A stretch of 64,000 nt of DNA from Candidatus Poribacteria bacterium (lineage in GTDB: Bacteria > Poribacteria > WGA-4E > PCPOR2b), in the NCBI GenBank assembly GCA_022822005.1, contig JAJECO010000042.1, forward strand, positions 36,076 through 100,075, given 5' to 3'. Positions 1-8,114 of the stretch are shown here, in pieces (position 1 is the stretch's first letter; every line of letters starts with the position of its first letter). The position numbers were made by a program, and so were the translations under genes. Below the pieces are notes generated by a model, which had not been told where the DNA came from, ran no database searches, and was given only the letters and a program-made list of their open reading frames with translations.

Positions 1-562
1 CAACAAGGAGATAAGCCATCAGTAGTCCCAGAAAGAAGGCAAAAGGGGTCAAGACCGATGCGAACATCAGGACAACACGGCCCACCATCGGAATCTTTCC
101 CAATAGACCAACGCAAATCGGTATTAGAGCCAAAAGCACGAGAATGGCAATCAAACCCAGAAGTGTCCCGAAAACCGCCTTCCAGTGTTTCCGCACGAAC
201 CTCCAAGATGCTGTTATAGAAAAAAAGTGATCGCCCCGCAGGTCCTCTATTGTAATTTTCGATACCATCGTGCTCGCTAAAAAAAAGAATACGAACAAGG
301 TGAATGTGCCAAGCCACATTGCACCGATTGTAATGTCCTCAAAAGCGTAGTCGACAAGAGGACAAACGGGCAGGAGCGCATAGGTATCCCAAAATTGCTT
401 GACTCCGCTCTCACTTGTGATGAGCAAGCTCGAATATACCAATATTTCGTAGATGAGATAAGCGAGGATAAGCCCGAAAAGATGAACTGAAATCTTCTTT
501 GGGTTGAACCCGTAACGTCCAGCGCGGAAGATATCTCGAAAATCAAAATGCAATTCAGCCAT
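1..562 (-). CDS. Integral membrane protein, C-terminus cut by window edge
   Basis: An open frame runs from an ATG at 562 to the window edge, giving 187 codons with no stop. The protein begins MAELHFDFRDIFRAGRYGF and then has long hydrophobic stretches (about residues 28-50, 80-105, 135-160 and 165-187), so it is a multi-spanning inner-membrane protein. No catalytic or transporter motif is visible and I do not recognise the family. An overlapping frame on the same strand starts at 618 but lacks membrane-protein character and looks spurious. It is divergent from the pterin dehydratase gene at 801, with 238 bp between them. Confidence 0.6.
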   Translation of the reverse strand, partial: MAELHFDFRDIFRAGRYGFNPKKISVHLFGLILAYLIYEILVYSSLLITSESGVKQFWDTYALLPVCPLVDYAFEDITIGAMWLGTFTLFVFFFLASTMVSKITIEDLRGDHFFSITASWRFVRKHWKAVFGTLLGLIAILVLLALIPICVGLLGKIPMVGRVVLMFASVLTPFAFFLGLLMAYLLV

Positions 563-722
563 TTTTTTATCCAGTTATTCAGTTGTTGGATAATTTTCCA
601 ACACACGGTGCCAGCCAACTGTGCATCAGACTCTAACCATCTAAAACTTGTCCGTATAGTGCATCAACATATAATACATCAACTACGATCTTCTGTCAAC
701 AGCAGAGATCTTGGAATTTTGC

Positions 723-751
723 TTGACTTTACGCAGAAATCTCAATACAAT
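723..751 (+). promoter_or_regulatory. sigma70-type promoter for the carbinolamine dehydratase gene
   Basis: TTGACT at 723-728 and TACAAT at 746-751 are separated by 17 bp. This is one mismatch from consensus in each box. It lies about 50 bp upstream of the ATG at 801. Confidence 0.6.
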
Positions 752-800
752 GCGATCGGGATGCGAGGATTAAAACAACTCACTTTTAGGAGACCGTGAA

Positions 801-1085
801 ATGGCAATCATAAAACTAACGGACACAGAAATTAGCACTCAACTTGAGGAAATATCGGGGTGGACAGTCGAAAATGGCAAGCTGCACAAGGAATTTCAAT
901 TCGACTCGTTTGTAGAAGCCTTCGGTTTTATGGCGCGCGTTGCCCTGATTGCAGAATCAATGAATCATCACCCTGAGTGGTTTAACGTCTATAACCGCGT
1001 GAAAGTTGATCTCGCAACACACGACGTTGGAGGAATTAGCGCGTTGGATTTTGAATTGGCGAAGAAAGTCGATGCGCTTTCGTAA
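801..1085 (+). CDS. 4a-hydroxytetrahydrobiopterin dehydratase (pterin-4a-carbinolamine dehydratase)
   Basis: This 94-residue protein has the usual length of the PCD/DCoH family. It carries the active-site signature NHHPEWFNVYNRV around residues 55-67 followed by LATHD (His74), so the His56-His57 and His74 catalytic histidines are present. The family dehydrates 4a-hydroxy-tetrahydropterins, recycling the cofactor of aromatic amino acid hydroxylases; in bacteria without such hydroxylases it may have another pterin role. An AGGAG-type ribosome site precedes the ATG. It is followed by the acyltransferase gene with a 5 bp gap, so the two are probably cotranscribed, although there is no obvious functional link. 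Confidence 0.93.
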   Translation: MAIIKLTDTEISTQLEEISGWTVENGKLHKEFQFDSFVEAFGFMARVALIAESMNHHPEWFNVYNRVKVDLATHDVGGISALDFELAKKVDALS

Positions 1086-1090
1086 GGATT

Positions 1091-2032
1091 TTGATCGTTC
1101 ACTGGCTCACTACTTTTATCATTCGTGTATTTGGCATAACCGTCCGTTGGCTTCCTCAGCGGTATGCCCTAATGCTGGGGAGCGGTCTGGGAGACTTCCT
1201 CTACTTTGTTCTAAAGAAACGCCGTCGCATTGCCTTGAAAAATTTGCAGATTGCGTTTGGCGATGAGATGTCCACCGACGAACGTGCAAAAATTTGTCGT
1301 AGAAGTTTCCAACAGGTAGGGAAAACCGCAATCGAATTTCTGCGTTTTCCCAAGTTGACTTTCGACAATGTCTGGGAAGAAGTAACCGTTGATGGGAAAG
1401 AGCACTTAATACAGGCTTTGGATAAGGGGAAAGGTGCCATCGTCTTTCTGCCCCACTTTGGGAATTGGGAGCTGCTCGCGATGGTCTATGGGGCACTCAT
1501 CCCGAATCAGGCAAAGGCAATTGCGTTTCCGCTTAAAAATAGATACCTTAACGCGCTTGTCTCTCAATATCGAGAACAGCTCAGTTTAAGGTTAATCACC
1601 CGCAAGCAAGCAGTTAGGGAAACGCTCCGTGCACTTAAAGAGAATTATGCTGTCGGGTTTTTTGCGGATCAGAATGCGGGACGGGAAGGGGTCTTTGTCG
1701 ACTTCTTCGGGCAACAGGCATCCGCTGTTCGCGGACCTGCAACGCTCGCGCTAAAAACGGGTGCACCGCTGCTCTTGTCGATGGCTATTCGTCTGCCCGG
1801 CGACCGGCATCATGTGCTCATCACGCCAGAGATTGACTTAGAAATATCTGACGATCTTGAACAAGACGTACAGACCAATACCGCGCGTATCCTGAAAATC
1901 CTTGAGACATATATTCGCCAATATCCAGATCAGTGGCTCTGGACACACAATCGGTGGAAAACGCAACCAGATCCACGATGGCAGATGAAGCGACAAAGCC
2001 GGAAAATCGGTGAAAGCATAGCACCTGAATAA
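1091..2032 (+). CDS. LpxL/HtrB-type lysophospholipid (lipid A) acyltransferase
   Basis: A 313-residue protein of the LPLAT/LpxL superfamily, which transfers an acyl chain to a lipid A precursor or related lipid at the inner membrane. The family's N-terminal basic block (RRRIALKNLQIAFGD, residues 45-59) and the catalytic H-x4-E motif (HFGNWE, His122/Glu127) are visible, as is the later FFADQNAG...FFG...RGPATLALKTGAPL segment. An N-terminal hydrophobic helix fits membrane anchoring. The start is uncertain: the frame opens with a TTG at 1091 only a few bases after an AAGGA. It supports an outer membrane with LPS-like lipid. It converges on the DMT transporter gene with 7 bp between the stops. 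Confidence 0.85.
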   Translation: MIVHWLTTFIIRVFGITVRWLPQRYALMLGSGLGDFLYFVLKKRRRIALKNLQIAFGDEMSTDERAKICRRSFQQVGKTAIEFLRFPKLTFDNVWEEVTVDGKEHLIQALDKGKGAIVFLPHFGNWELLAMVYGALIPNQAKAIAFPLKNRYLNALVSQYREQLSLRLITRKQAVRETLRALKENYAVGFFADQNAGREGVFVDFFGQQASAVRGPATLALKTGAPLLLSMAIRLPGDRHHVLITPEIDLEISDDLEQDVQTNTARILKILETYIRQYPDQWLWTHNRWKTQPDPRWQMKRQSRKIGESIAPE

Positions 2033-2039
2033 TCCTATG

Positions 2040-2975
2040 TCACGCCGTCGCAATCAAAAACATCCCAATAACCATCACCACCGCCGCCATAAATCGTAGT
2101 TTTGTTTGTGATTCCTTCAGCAGATAGCCACCGAGCAATACGGCGAAGATCACAGAGCACTGTCGGAGCGCGACCACATAGCTAACACTTTCGGTCATAT
2201 ACACGTAAAGGATAATCGTGTAAGAAAGCATTGAAAGAACGCTAGTTGCGAGAACCTTTTTCCATTCTTGGTGCCCTATATCTGTTATTCCCCGCGCCGG
2301 GAACCAAAGCATGATGTAGCTGCCATACAATACCATCGCAATTATACTCTCCGTCAAAAAGTAGCTTACGGGTTGCCAAGCGTGTCGTTGGGCAGAGTGG
2401 GCATAGAATTCGGACATCCCAGCCTTGTCAATCAGCGAGTATGCGATTACTGTGCCGAGCGTCAATAACGCCCACACGGAAGCCGGGCGCCTGATGTACA
2501 CCAACAAATCCTTGAATGTCAGCCCACCACCCCGCAGCTGAAGCAGATAAATTGAGAATAATATCAGAAAAATGCCAACCAGTCCCTGCGCAGAAAGCCG
2601 CTCATCTAAAAATAGGAAGGCAAAAAAGGGGAGGAATCCGGGGGCAGATCGGGCAATCGGATAGACGTAAGAGATTTCGCCGGACGTATAGGCGCGGCTC
2701 AAGCACACCCAGTAGAAAAAATGGATAACACCCGATCCAGCGATATAGCTCCAAACCGATTTTGGGGCGATTGGCAGTTGCAGCGCAAAGGCAAGTACCG
2801 CCACACCCACTGTAAATATCCCAATCCAGAAGAAAAACAGTTGCGGCGAGCGGCTTGCTTTTCCGTAGTAGTTCCACAGCGCATGGCAGAAAGCGGATAA
2901 TAAAACAAGAACAATGGAAATTGGGTTCTGCACAGTTTCTGTAGAGCGTGCTGTACGTTCTACTTTCTCCTCCAT
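2040..2975 (-). CDS. EamA/DMT-family transporter
   Basis: A polytopic membrane protein of about 311 residues with roughly ten transmembrane segments in two similar halves, as in the drug/metabolite transporter superfamily. Typical features are the N-terminal LSAFCHALWNYYGK segment and YPIARSAPGFLPFFAFLFLDERLSAQGLVG in the first half, mirrored by LRQCSVIFAVLLGGYLLKES near the C-terminus. The frame extends upstream to a TTG at 3032, but the ATG at 2975 gives the usual family length and removes a non-membrane extension; an ATG at 3008 is also possible. The substrate cannot be deduced. It is divergent from the MoeB-like gene. Confidence 0.8.
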   Translation of the reverse strand: MEEKVERTARSTETVQNPISIVLVLLSAFCHALWNYYGKASRSPQLFFFWIGIFTVGVAVLAFALQLPIAPKSVWSYIAGSGVIHFFYWVCLSRAYTSGEISYVYPIARSAPGFLPFFAFLFLDERLSAQGLVGIFLILFSIYLLQLRGGGLTFKDLLVYIRRPASVWALLTLGTVIAYSLIDKAGMSEFYAHSAQRHAWQPVSYFLTESIIAMVLYGSYIMLWFPARGITDIGHQEWKKVLATSVLSMLSYTIILYVYMTESVSYVVALRQCSVIFAVLLGGYLLKESQTKLRFMAAVVMVIGMFLIATA

Positions 2976-3039
2976 AGATTCCCAGATAAGTGCATCAAAC
3001 ACGGGCATTCGCACAAGTATATCATATCCCAATTTAGTT

Positions 3040-3068
3040 TTGACAGCACCATCCGCTTGTGATATAAT
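3040..3068 (+). promoter_or_regulatory. Perfect-consensus sigma70 promoter
   Basis: TTGACA (3040-3045), a 17 bp spacer, and TATAAT (3063-3068). Both hexamers and the spacing match the sigma70 consensus exactly. It lies about 80 bp upstream of the rhodanese-MoeB gene, so a transcript of about 75 nt leader is expected. Confidence 0.75.
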
Positions 3069-3149
3069 GAGAATTGTAAAAAATTAGATTTTCATCACCA
3101 ATACAATCTGAGAGTGTTACATTCGATTGAACAAATGAGGTGAATTGCA

Positions 3150-4346
3150 TTGAAGTCCACAAGTCAAATTATCGAAGAAGTCAAAAAAGAAATCCCAGAA
3201 ATTTCTGCTGAAGAAGCGCAGAAAGAGAAAGCGGAAGGCGGAGATAATGTTGTACTGCTTGATGTGCGTGATGAGGACGAATATCGAGCGGGGTATATCC
3301 CTGATGCGGTTCATGTCACGCGGGGAATGCTTGAATTCTCGATCGAAGACGAAGTGCCAGATCGTGACAAAAGAGTAATCGTCTATTGTGCTGCTGGGAT
3401 GAGATCCTTACTCGCTGCCAAATCCCTAAAAGAGTTGGGATACGCGGATTCTGTATCCATGGCAGGTGGATATCGAGACTGGTCAGCGGCAGGACTCCCA
3501 ACAGCCAAAGATAAGGAGATGACACCGGATCAGTTGGAACGGTACAGTCGCCACTTTATGCTGACCGAGGTCGGCGAAAGGGGACAATCGAAGCTGCTGG
3601 AGGCTAAAGTACTACTCGTCGGAGCGGGTGGCTTAGGCTCGCCGGCAGGGTTATACCTTGCGGCAACAGGCGTTGGTACGCTCGGCGTGGTTGATTCAGA
3701 TGTTGTTGAGTTAAGCAACTTGCAGCGGCAAATCCTCCACCGCACGGAAACTGTTGGCAAACCGAAGGTAGAATCTGCTGCTGAAACAATGACTTTCCTG
3801 AACCCTGATGTCAATGTTGTTCCCTACAATATGCGACTGTCGGAAGACAACATCATCGACCTCTTTAATGAGTATGACTTGGTCGTTGATGGTTGCGATA
3901 ATTTCGCGACACGCTATCTGGTCAATGATGCGGCGGTGCTGACCAATACACCTATTGTACACGGCAGTATTTTCCAGTTTGAAGGGCAGGCAACCGTCAT
4001 CAAGCCACATGATGGACCGTGCTATCGGTGTATGTATCCGACACCGCCGCCGCCCGGCATGGTGCCCGGCTGAAACGAGGCTGGCGTCCTGGGCGTGCTC
4101 CCGGGCATAATTGGTCTTGTGATGGCAACTGAAGCGGTTAAACTGTTGCTTGATATTGGCGAACCTCTCATCGGTCGCTTGCTGATGTATGATGCACTCA
4201 GCATGAAGTTTCGTGAGTTGAAGGTGGGTCGGGATAAGAACTGCCCGATCTGTGGCGAGGAACCGACGATTACCGAATTAATGAGTGATTATGTCGAGTT
4301 TTGCGAATTGGATCATTCCGAACCGCTTGCAACTGCCGCCGACTAA
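3150..4346 (+). CDS. moeB: Rhodanese-MoeB/ThiF fusion, probable selenoprotein (UGA at 4071-4073 read as Sec)
   Basis: Reading through an in-frame TGA at 4071-4073 gives one 398-residue protein. Residues 20-120 are a rhodanese domain with active-site YCAAGMRS (Cys80). Residues 125-398 are an E1-like adenylyltransferase with GAGGLGSP (158-165), catalytic D/N/R/Q residues around LSNLQRQ, and a zinc site formed by CYRC (291-294) and CPIC (365-368). Codon 308 (UGA) falls in PPPPGMVPG-U-NEAGVLGVLPG, exactly where MoeB/ThiF/MOCS3 proteins have the cysteine that attacks the sulfur-carrier adenylate (E. coli ThiF Cys184, MoeB TCVEAGV). Codons on both sides keep family similarity, so decay is unlikely. 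The family adenylates a sulfur-carrier protein C-terminus for molybdopterin, thiamine or cysteine synthesis. The rhodanese is N-terminal, whereas in MoeZ/MOCS3 it is C-terminal. Start is TTG at 3150 after GAGGTG. A sequencing error remains the main alternative. Confidence 0.85.
4088..4105 (+). promoter_or_regulatory. Candidate bacterial SECIS hairpin
   Basis: CCTGGG (4088-4093) pairs with CCCGGG (4100-4105), with one G-U pair, around the 6-nt loop CGTGCT. The loop lies 24-29 nt from the U of the UGA, inside the 16-37 nt range known for bacterial SECIS elements, and has a G in its first two positions as that model requires. The coding sequence here is also strongly conserved, so pairing may partly be chance in a GC-rich stretch. 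Confidence 0.6.
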
Positions 4347-4408
4347 AAAGTAATGCGTAAGTAACGTTTTTATGCTCTACAAACCCTGTATTTGAAAGGA
4401 TTTAATCT

Positions 4409-4651
4409 ATGCTCCCTTGTCCAAGTTGTAATAATCCACTCACGCAATTCCCGATCGAGCGATCGGATGTGGATCTGATGAGTTGTGATAGTTGCCAAGG
4501 TGTTTTTCTTAATCGTCCCGGTGGAGAACTGGAGAACGTAGATAACGCAACATTTGACGAACTTGTCGAAGCCTATGGCACCGAATATCCAATTGATGTG
4601 GATCCAAGTACCGTTACTCTGCCAGAGGAAGTGGAAGAAGTTCTTGAGTAA
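4409..4651 (+). CDS. Small zinc-ribbon protein (TFIIB-type zinc finger domain)
   Basis: An 80-residue acidic protein. The N-terminus has two CxxC knuckles, Cys4/Cys7 (CPSC) and Cys26/Cys29 (CDSC), followed by QGVFLNRPGGELE. This matches the zf-TFIIB_Zn-type ribbon common in small bacterial proteins, where the second knuckle is followed by G-x-W/F-L-x-x-GEL. The C-terminal half is acidic and has no recognised motif. A GAAAGGA ribosome site precedes the ATG. It follows the MoeB-like gene by 62 bp and may share its transcript. Function is unknown; a metal-binding accessory role is only a guess. Confidence 0.75.
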   Translation: MLPCPSCNNPLTQFPIERSDVDLMSCDSCQGVFLNRPGGELENVDNATFDELVEAYGTEYPIDVDPSTVTLPEEVEEVLE

Positions 4652-4655
4652 AAAA

Positions 4656-4679
4656 TACCGATGTCCTACGGCATTGGTA
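4656..4679 (+). terminator. Weak terminator-like hairpin
   Basis: TACCGATG pairs with CATTGGTA (8 bp with one G-U) around an 8-nt loop, 5 nt after the zinc-ribbon gene. There is no long T-run after it, so termination efficiency is doubtful. Confidence 0.35.
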
Positions 4680-5094
4680 ATTTGGGTCAATAAGCCTTGC
4701 GAAGGTGTCAAACCTGTGTAAGGTTATACACAAATGATTCCCTAAATAAACTGTAATAGGTCAATCGCCTTGGATTAAGTACCTACCCCATCCGTAATGG
4801 ATCTCATATCTAAATTTGTCCAATCTCTTCGAGAGCGTCCTGATATCCAAGGAACCATTCTTCGTTCTCCTACCCTGTTCTGGTTAATCCACTTTTTTCT
4901 CAGTCCTATTAAATCCATTTTTGTTTATAACTGTATGCAGCGTGGCGTTTATGGTAGCATGTGTGGAGTTTTGATGCTACAAAACCATCATCAATTAATC
5001 AACCGCCATATCATAGCAGGTAAAACGTAAAAACGTGCCTTCTACGCCTTGCACTCCCGAAATAAGTAGAGAGTTCAAATAATTTGCTGGCGAT
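4680..5094. other. Intergenic stretch with no supported gene
   Basis: A 77-codon frame at 4797-5030 lacks a ribosome site and recognisable motif, and I do not call it. No tRNA, clear repeat or strong promoter was seen here. Confidence 0.5.
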
Positions 5095-5107
5095 TTAGGA
5101 AGTATGG

Positions 5108-5938
5108 ATGACCATTCTTGAAGCGATTGTGCTTGGTATTTTACAAGGCATAACAGAGTTTTTACCGGTGAGTAGTTCTGGGCATTTGGTTTTGATGCAG
5201 CATTTCTTGGGGATAAAGGAATCACAAATATTTTTTGATGTTATGCTCCATTTTGGGACCTTGGGGGCTGTGATTATTGTTTATTATCAGTTACTTGGGG
5301 CTTTAGTGCGAACCGGTTTTTCCACGCTCTTTCAGGCAGATTTGTACCGCCATCCCCAGCTTACAATCAGTAGCACGCCGCATCTCAGGATGCTCTGGTA
5401 TCTCCTGCTCGGCTCGATTCCTACCGGACTAATTGCTATGCTGTTCAAAAATTCGCTTGAGGCAATCTTTGACAAACCGATGGTGGTTGCCGCTATGTTA
5501 ATTGTCACGGGGCTAATCTTGCAACTGTCTCGCCTCGGACACAGGCGGCTACAAGCAGAAACTCCCTTACAAGCTTGGCACTCATCGCTCATCGGGATTG
5601 TTCAGGGACTCGCCATTATTCCCGGAATTTCTAGATCTGGGTCAACGATTTCCATTTCACTGCTGCTGGGTTTGTCTCCGCAGGCTGCGGCGCAATACTC
5701 TTTTCTACTTTCCATCCCCGCAATCTTGGGGGCAGTTATTCTCAAACTCAAAGATGTGAGGGAGATTACAACTGCCCCAATCGTTATCGTTGCGGGAACA
5801 TTGACTTCGTTCATTGTGGGTTACATTGCATTGCGTTTTCTGCTTGCAATCCTCAATCGCGGGAAGTTTTCTATTTTCTCCTACTATTGCTTTGCATTGG
5901 GGATAATTGCAGCAATGTCAATTTGGTTGGGAGCATAA
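5108..5938 (+). CDS. uppP: Undecaprenyl-diphosphatase UppP (BacA)
   Basis: A 276-residue integral membrane enzyme that dephosphorylates undecaprenyl diphosphate, recycling the lipid carrier for peptidoglycan and other cell-wall polymers. Both family signatures are intact: the first (residues 10-26, LGILQGITEFLPVSSSGH) has the catalytic Glu17 and the Ser-rich loop, and the second (IPGISRSGSTIS, residues 171-182) has the essential Arg176. Several further hydrophobic helices match the family's inverted-repeat fold. Length is typical. TAGGAAG at 5095-5101 is the ribosome site for the ATG at 5108. It is followed after 52 bp by the BMP-family binding protein on the same strand, which has no known functional link. 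Confidence 0.95.
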   Translation: MTILEAIVLGILQGITEFLPVSSSGHLVLMQHFLGIKESQIFFDVMLHFGTLGAVIIVYYQLLGALVRTGFSTLFQADLYRHPQLTISSTPHLRMLWYLLLGSIPTGLIAMLFKNSLEAIFDKPMVVAAMLIVTGLILQLSRLGHRRLQAETPLQAWHSSLIGIVQGLAIIPGISRSGSTISISLLLGLSPQAAAQYSFLLSIPAILGAVILKLKDVREITTAPIVIVAGTLTSFIVGYIALRFLLAILNRGKFSIFSYYCFALGIIAAMSIWLGA

Positions 5939-5990
5939 CCTAAACGTAGCAGAATCAATATGAGGGACTAGCTTTTGAGGAATTAACATT

Positions 5991-6980
5991 ATGCAAAAAA
6001 ACCTGATTAAAACTTTCATTTATAGTGTTATGCTCATCTCTCTGTGCGTGACACCAAGTGCCGCCAAAACAAAAAAGATTGGATTAATTTACGACACGGG
6101 TGGTCGCGGAGATCTTTCGTTCTGTGATGCTTCCTACGCCGGTGCCAAGAAGGCGGTCGATCAGTGGAAACTTGACCTCAAAGAGATTACGCCTGGACAG
6201 AGTACCGACATCGAGTTTGCGTTGAGGCAGTTGGCTCGATTGAAATATGACCTTATCATTGGTGTCGGTTTTCTCTTTCAAGAGCCGATAGAGCGAGTGG
6301 CATCGGAATTTCCAAGCGTCAAGTTTGCAATCATTGATGCCGAAGCTAAACAAGAGAATGTTGCCTCGTTAATCTTCAAAGCACATGAAGGGACCTACCT
6401 TGTAGGGGCAATCGCCGCACTGAAAACAGAGACAAATCGGATAGGCTTCATCGGTGGGATGAACGTCCCACTGTTGCACGCTTTTGAAGCAGGCTATTAC
6501 GCCGGGGCAAAGGCTATCAATCCGGAGATCGAAGTCCTCATTGATTATGCGGGCGTCACACCGAAAGCCTTCAGCGATCCTGCCAAGGGGAAGGAACTTG
6601 CGTTGGCGCAATACAACAAAGGCGTTGACGTGATCCTCGCGGCGGCGGGCGCAACGAGCCTGGGTATACTCGAAGCCGCCAAGGAAAAACAGAAGCAGCT
6701 CATCTGGGTAGATGCGAACGGGAACCATCTCGCACCGGGACTCGTCCTAACAAGCATGATCAAGGGAGTCGAACTCGCGGTCTACCAAACAATCCAAGCC
6801 GTCGTTGAGAGCAACTTCACCGGTGGAGTAAAATTATACGGTCTCAAAGAGGGCGGCATCGAATACATCGTCGATGCTAGCAATCAAGACCAACTATCAG
6901 CGGAAATGCTGAAACATGTTGAAGCGCTCAAAAATCAGATTATCGACGGAGAGATTGTTCCTCCGTCGGAGAGAGAATAG
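5991..6980 (+). CDS. BMP-family ABC transporter substrate-binding protein
   Basis: A 329-residue exported protein of the basic membrane protein/PnrA/Med family. Residues 1-25 form a signal peptide with an AxA-like site (PSAA|KTKK); the LSLC cysteine lacks a good lipobox, so it may be periplasmic rather than lipid-anchored. The mature chain shows the family pattern: KIGLIYDTGGRGDLSFCDASYAG at the start, then DLIIGVGF, IDAE, AHEGTYLVGAIAAL and IGFIGGMNVPLLHAFEAGYYAGAK. Relatives bind purine nucleosides or similar small ligands and deliver them to an ABC permease. No permease or ATPase genes lie nearby, so the partner must be elsewhere. The ribosome site TTGAGGAAT precedes the ATG at 5991. Confidence 0.88.
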   Translation: MQKNLIKTFIYSVMLISLCVTPSAAKTKKIGLIYDTGGRGDLSFCDASYAGAKKAVDQWKLDLKEITPGQSTDIEFALRQLARLKYDLIIGVGFLFQEPIERVASEFPSVKFAIIDAEAKQENVASLIFKAHEGTYLVGAIAALKTETNRIGFIGGMNVPLLHAFEAGYYAGAKAINPEIEVLIDYAGVTPKAFSDPAKGKELALAQYNKGVDVILAAAGATSLGILEAAKEKQKQLIWVDANGNHLAPGLVLTSMIKGVELAVYQTIQAVVESNFTGGVKLYGLKEGGIEYIVDASNQDQLSAEMLKHVEALKNQIIDGEIVPPSERE

Positions 6981-7082
6981 GGCGAGTGTCCTGTTGAGAT
7001 GTGACTTGTTCAAACGGTGATTGATCAGTAATAGCGAAATGAGCGCACTTAAATCGGTATGGCGTAAAATGTGAGGTATAAT

Positions 7083-7961
7083 ATGAACGAACGTGAAAAA
7101 TTCCTCTTCGATCTGCGGGGCTACCTTCGAGTCGAAAACTTCCTGACTTCCGAAGAAGTCCAAGTGCTCAACAAAGCGGTTGATGCTAACCGTGACAAAT
7201 ACACAGAGGACAGCAAAATGTACGGGCTTGGTATGGACGGTGAGTACCATCGCCGATCTATGATGGGGATGCTGACATGGGAACAACCTTGGTGCCAACC
7301 ATTCCGAGATCTCATAGCCCACCAAAAACTCATTCCTTATCTCAATACCCTTTTTGGTCGTGGCTGGAGAATGGACCATGACCCTTTTTTACTGATCTCT
7401 CGGAAGGGCACCGGTGGACACGGCTTACACGGTGCGACCAGCAGACATTTCGACGGCACACAGTATTATACCTATGCAAATGGCGAGATGCGCGCGGGAC
7501 TAATTGTCTGTCAATTCCAATTGGCGGACATCAATCCCGGGGATGGCGGCATAGCTGTTATTCCGGGAAGCCACAAAGCGAACTTTCTTTGTCCTGAGGA
7601 TATCATGCTTTACGATGCCAACCAAGAAGTTGTGTATAACGTGGCAAGCAAAGCAGGAGATCTCGTCATCTTCATGGAAGCTACCATTCACGGTGCGTTG
7701 CCTTGGAATGCTGATCATGAAAGGCGTTCTCTGCTCTACCGCTATTGTCCAAAGTCTATGCACACCAGCGGCGGTATTTACCAAACCAGCATGCCTACAT
7801 GGGTTAGCGAGTTGACAGAAACGCAGCAGGCAGCGCTTGAACCACCTTATATCTATAACCGGCCTCTTATTGAGGACGACGGAGCCAGCTTGGTACAGCC
7901 CGGTCAAGAGCCGGAGCCCCACAGACCGCGCGGCAAAGCCGAAATGAATTCTGATAAGTAA
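7083..7961 (+). CDS. Phytanoyl-CoA dioxygenase (PhyH) family protein, copy 1
   Basis: A 292-residue Fe(II)/2-oxoglutarate-dependent oxygenase of the PhyH family. The metal triad is visible as His122-x-Asp124 (SRHFDGTQ) and His203 (TIHGALPWN), and Arg215 or Arg216 (ERRSLLYRY) is placed to bind 2-oxoglutarate. GDGGIAVIPGSHK (residues 153-165) is the usual family core. The frame opens at a GTG at 7071, but the ATG at 7083 lies 6-8 bp after GTGAGGT and is the better start. Family members hydroxylate small organic molecules; the substrate is unknown. It is followed after 153 bp by a DUF6785 membrane protein, an arrangement repeated at 10.4-13.4 kb. Confidence 0.9.
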   Translation: MNEREKFLFDLRGYLRVENFLTSEEVQVLNKAVDANRDKYTEDSKMYGLGMDGEYHRRSMMGMLTWEQPWCQPFRDLIAHQKLIPYLNTLFGRGWRMDHDPFLLISRKGTGGHGLHGATSRHFDGTQYYTYANGEMRAGLIVCQFQLADINPGDGGIAVIPGSHKANFLCPEDIMLYDANQEVVYNVASKAGDLVIFMEATIHGALPWNADHERRSLLYRYCPKSMHTSGGIYQTSMPTWVSELTETQQAALEPPYIYNRPLIEDDGASLVQPGQEPEPHRPRGKAEMNSDK

Positions 7962-8114
7962 GCACCTAGCGAAAACTTTTACATATCCTGTCTTACCTAT
8001 CTCTAACTCCTCAGCTTTGAGCGGCGATGGGGATGTCCAGACCAAAAGGGGCCAAAACGGAATCGAAGAAAAGTGACCATAGCAAAGTCTTGAACGGATC
8101 GGAGGAATGACTCT

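Noticed and set aside
277..618. Overlapping minus-strand frame at the window start
   Set aside because: The membrane-protein frame on the same strand (1-562) has far better hydrophobic pattern and starts at 562; this frame is a shadow.
3150..4073. MoeB-like gene as a truncated pseudogene
   Set aside because: The downstream frame is conserved to the C-terminus including the zinc cysteines, the UGA is at the catalytic-Cys codon, and a SECIS-like hairpin follows; decay would not preserve this.
4797..5030. 77-codon frame in the gap before uppP
   Set aside because: No ribosome site, no recognised motif and no codon signal; it could be a decayed fragment but nothing supports a gene.
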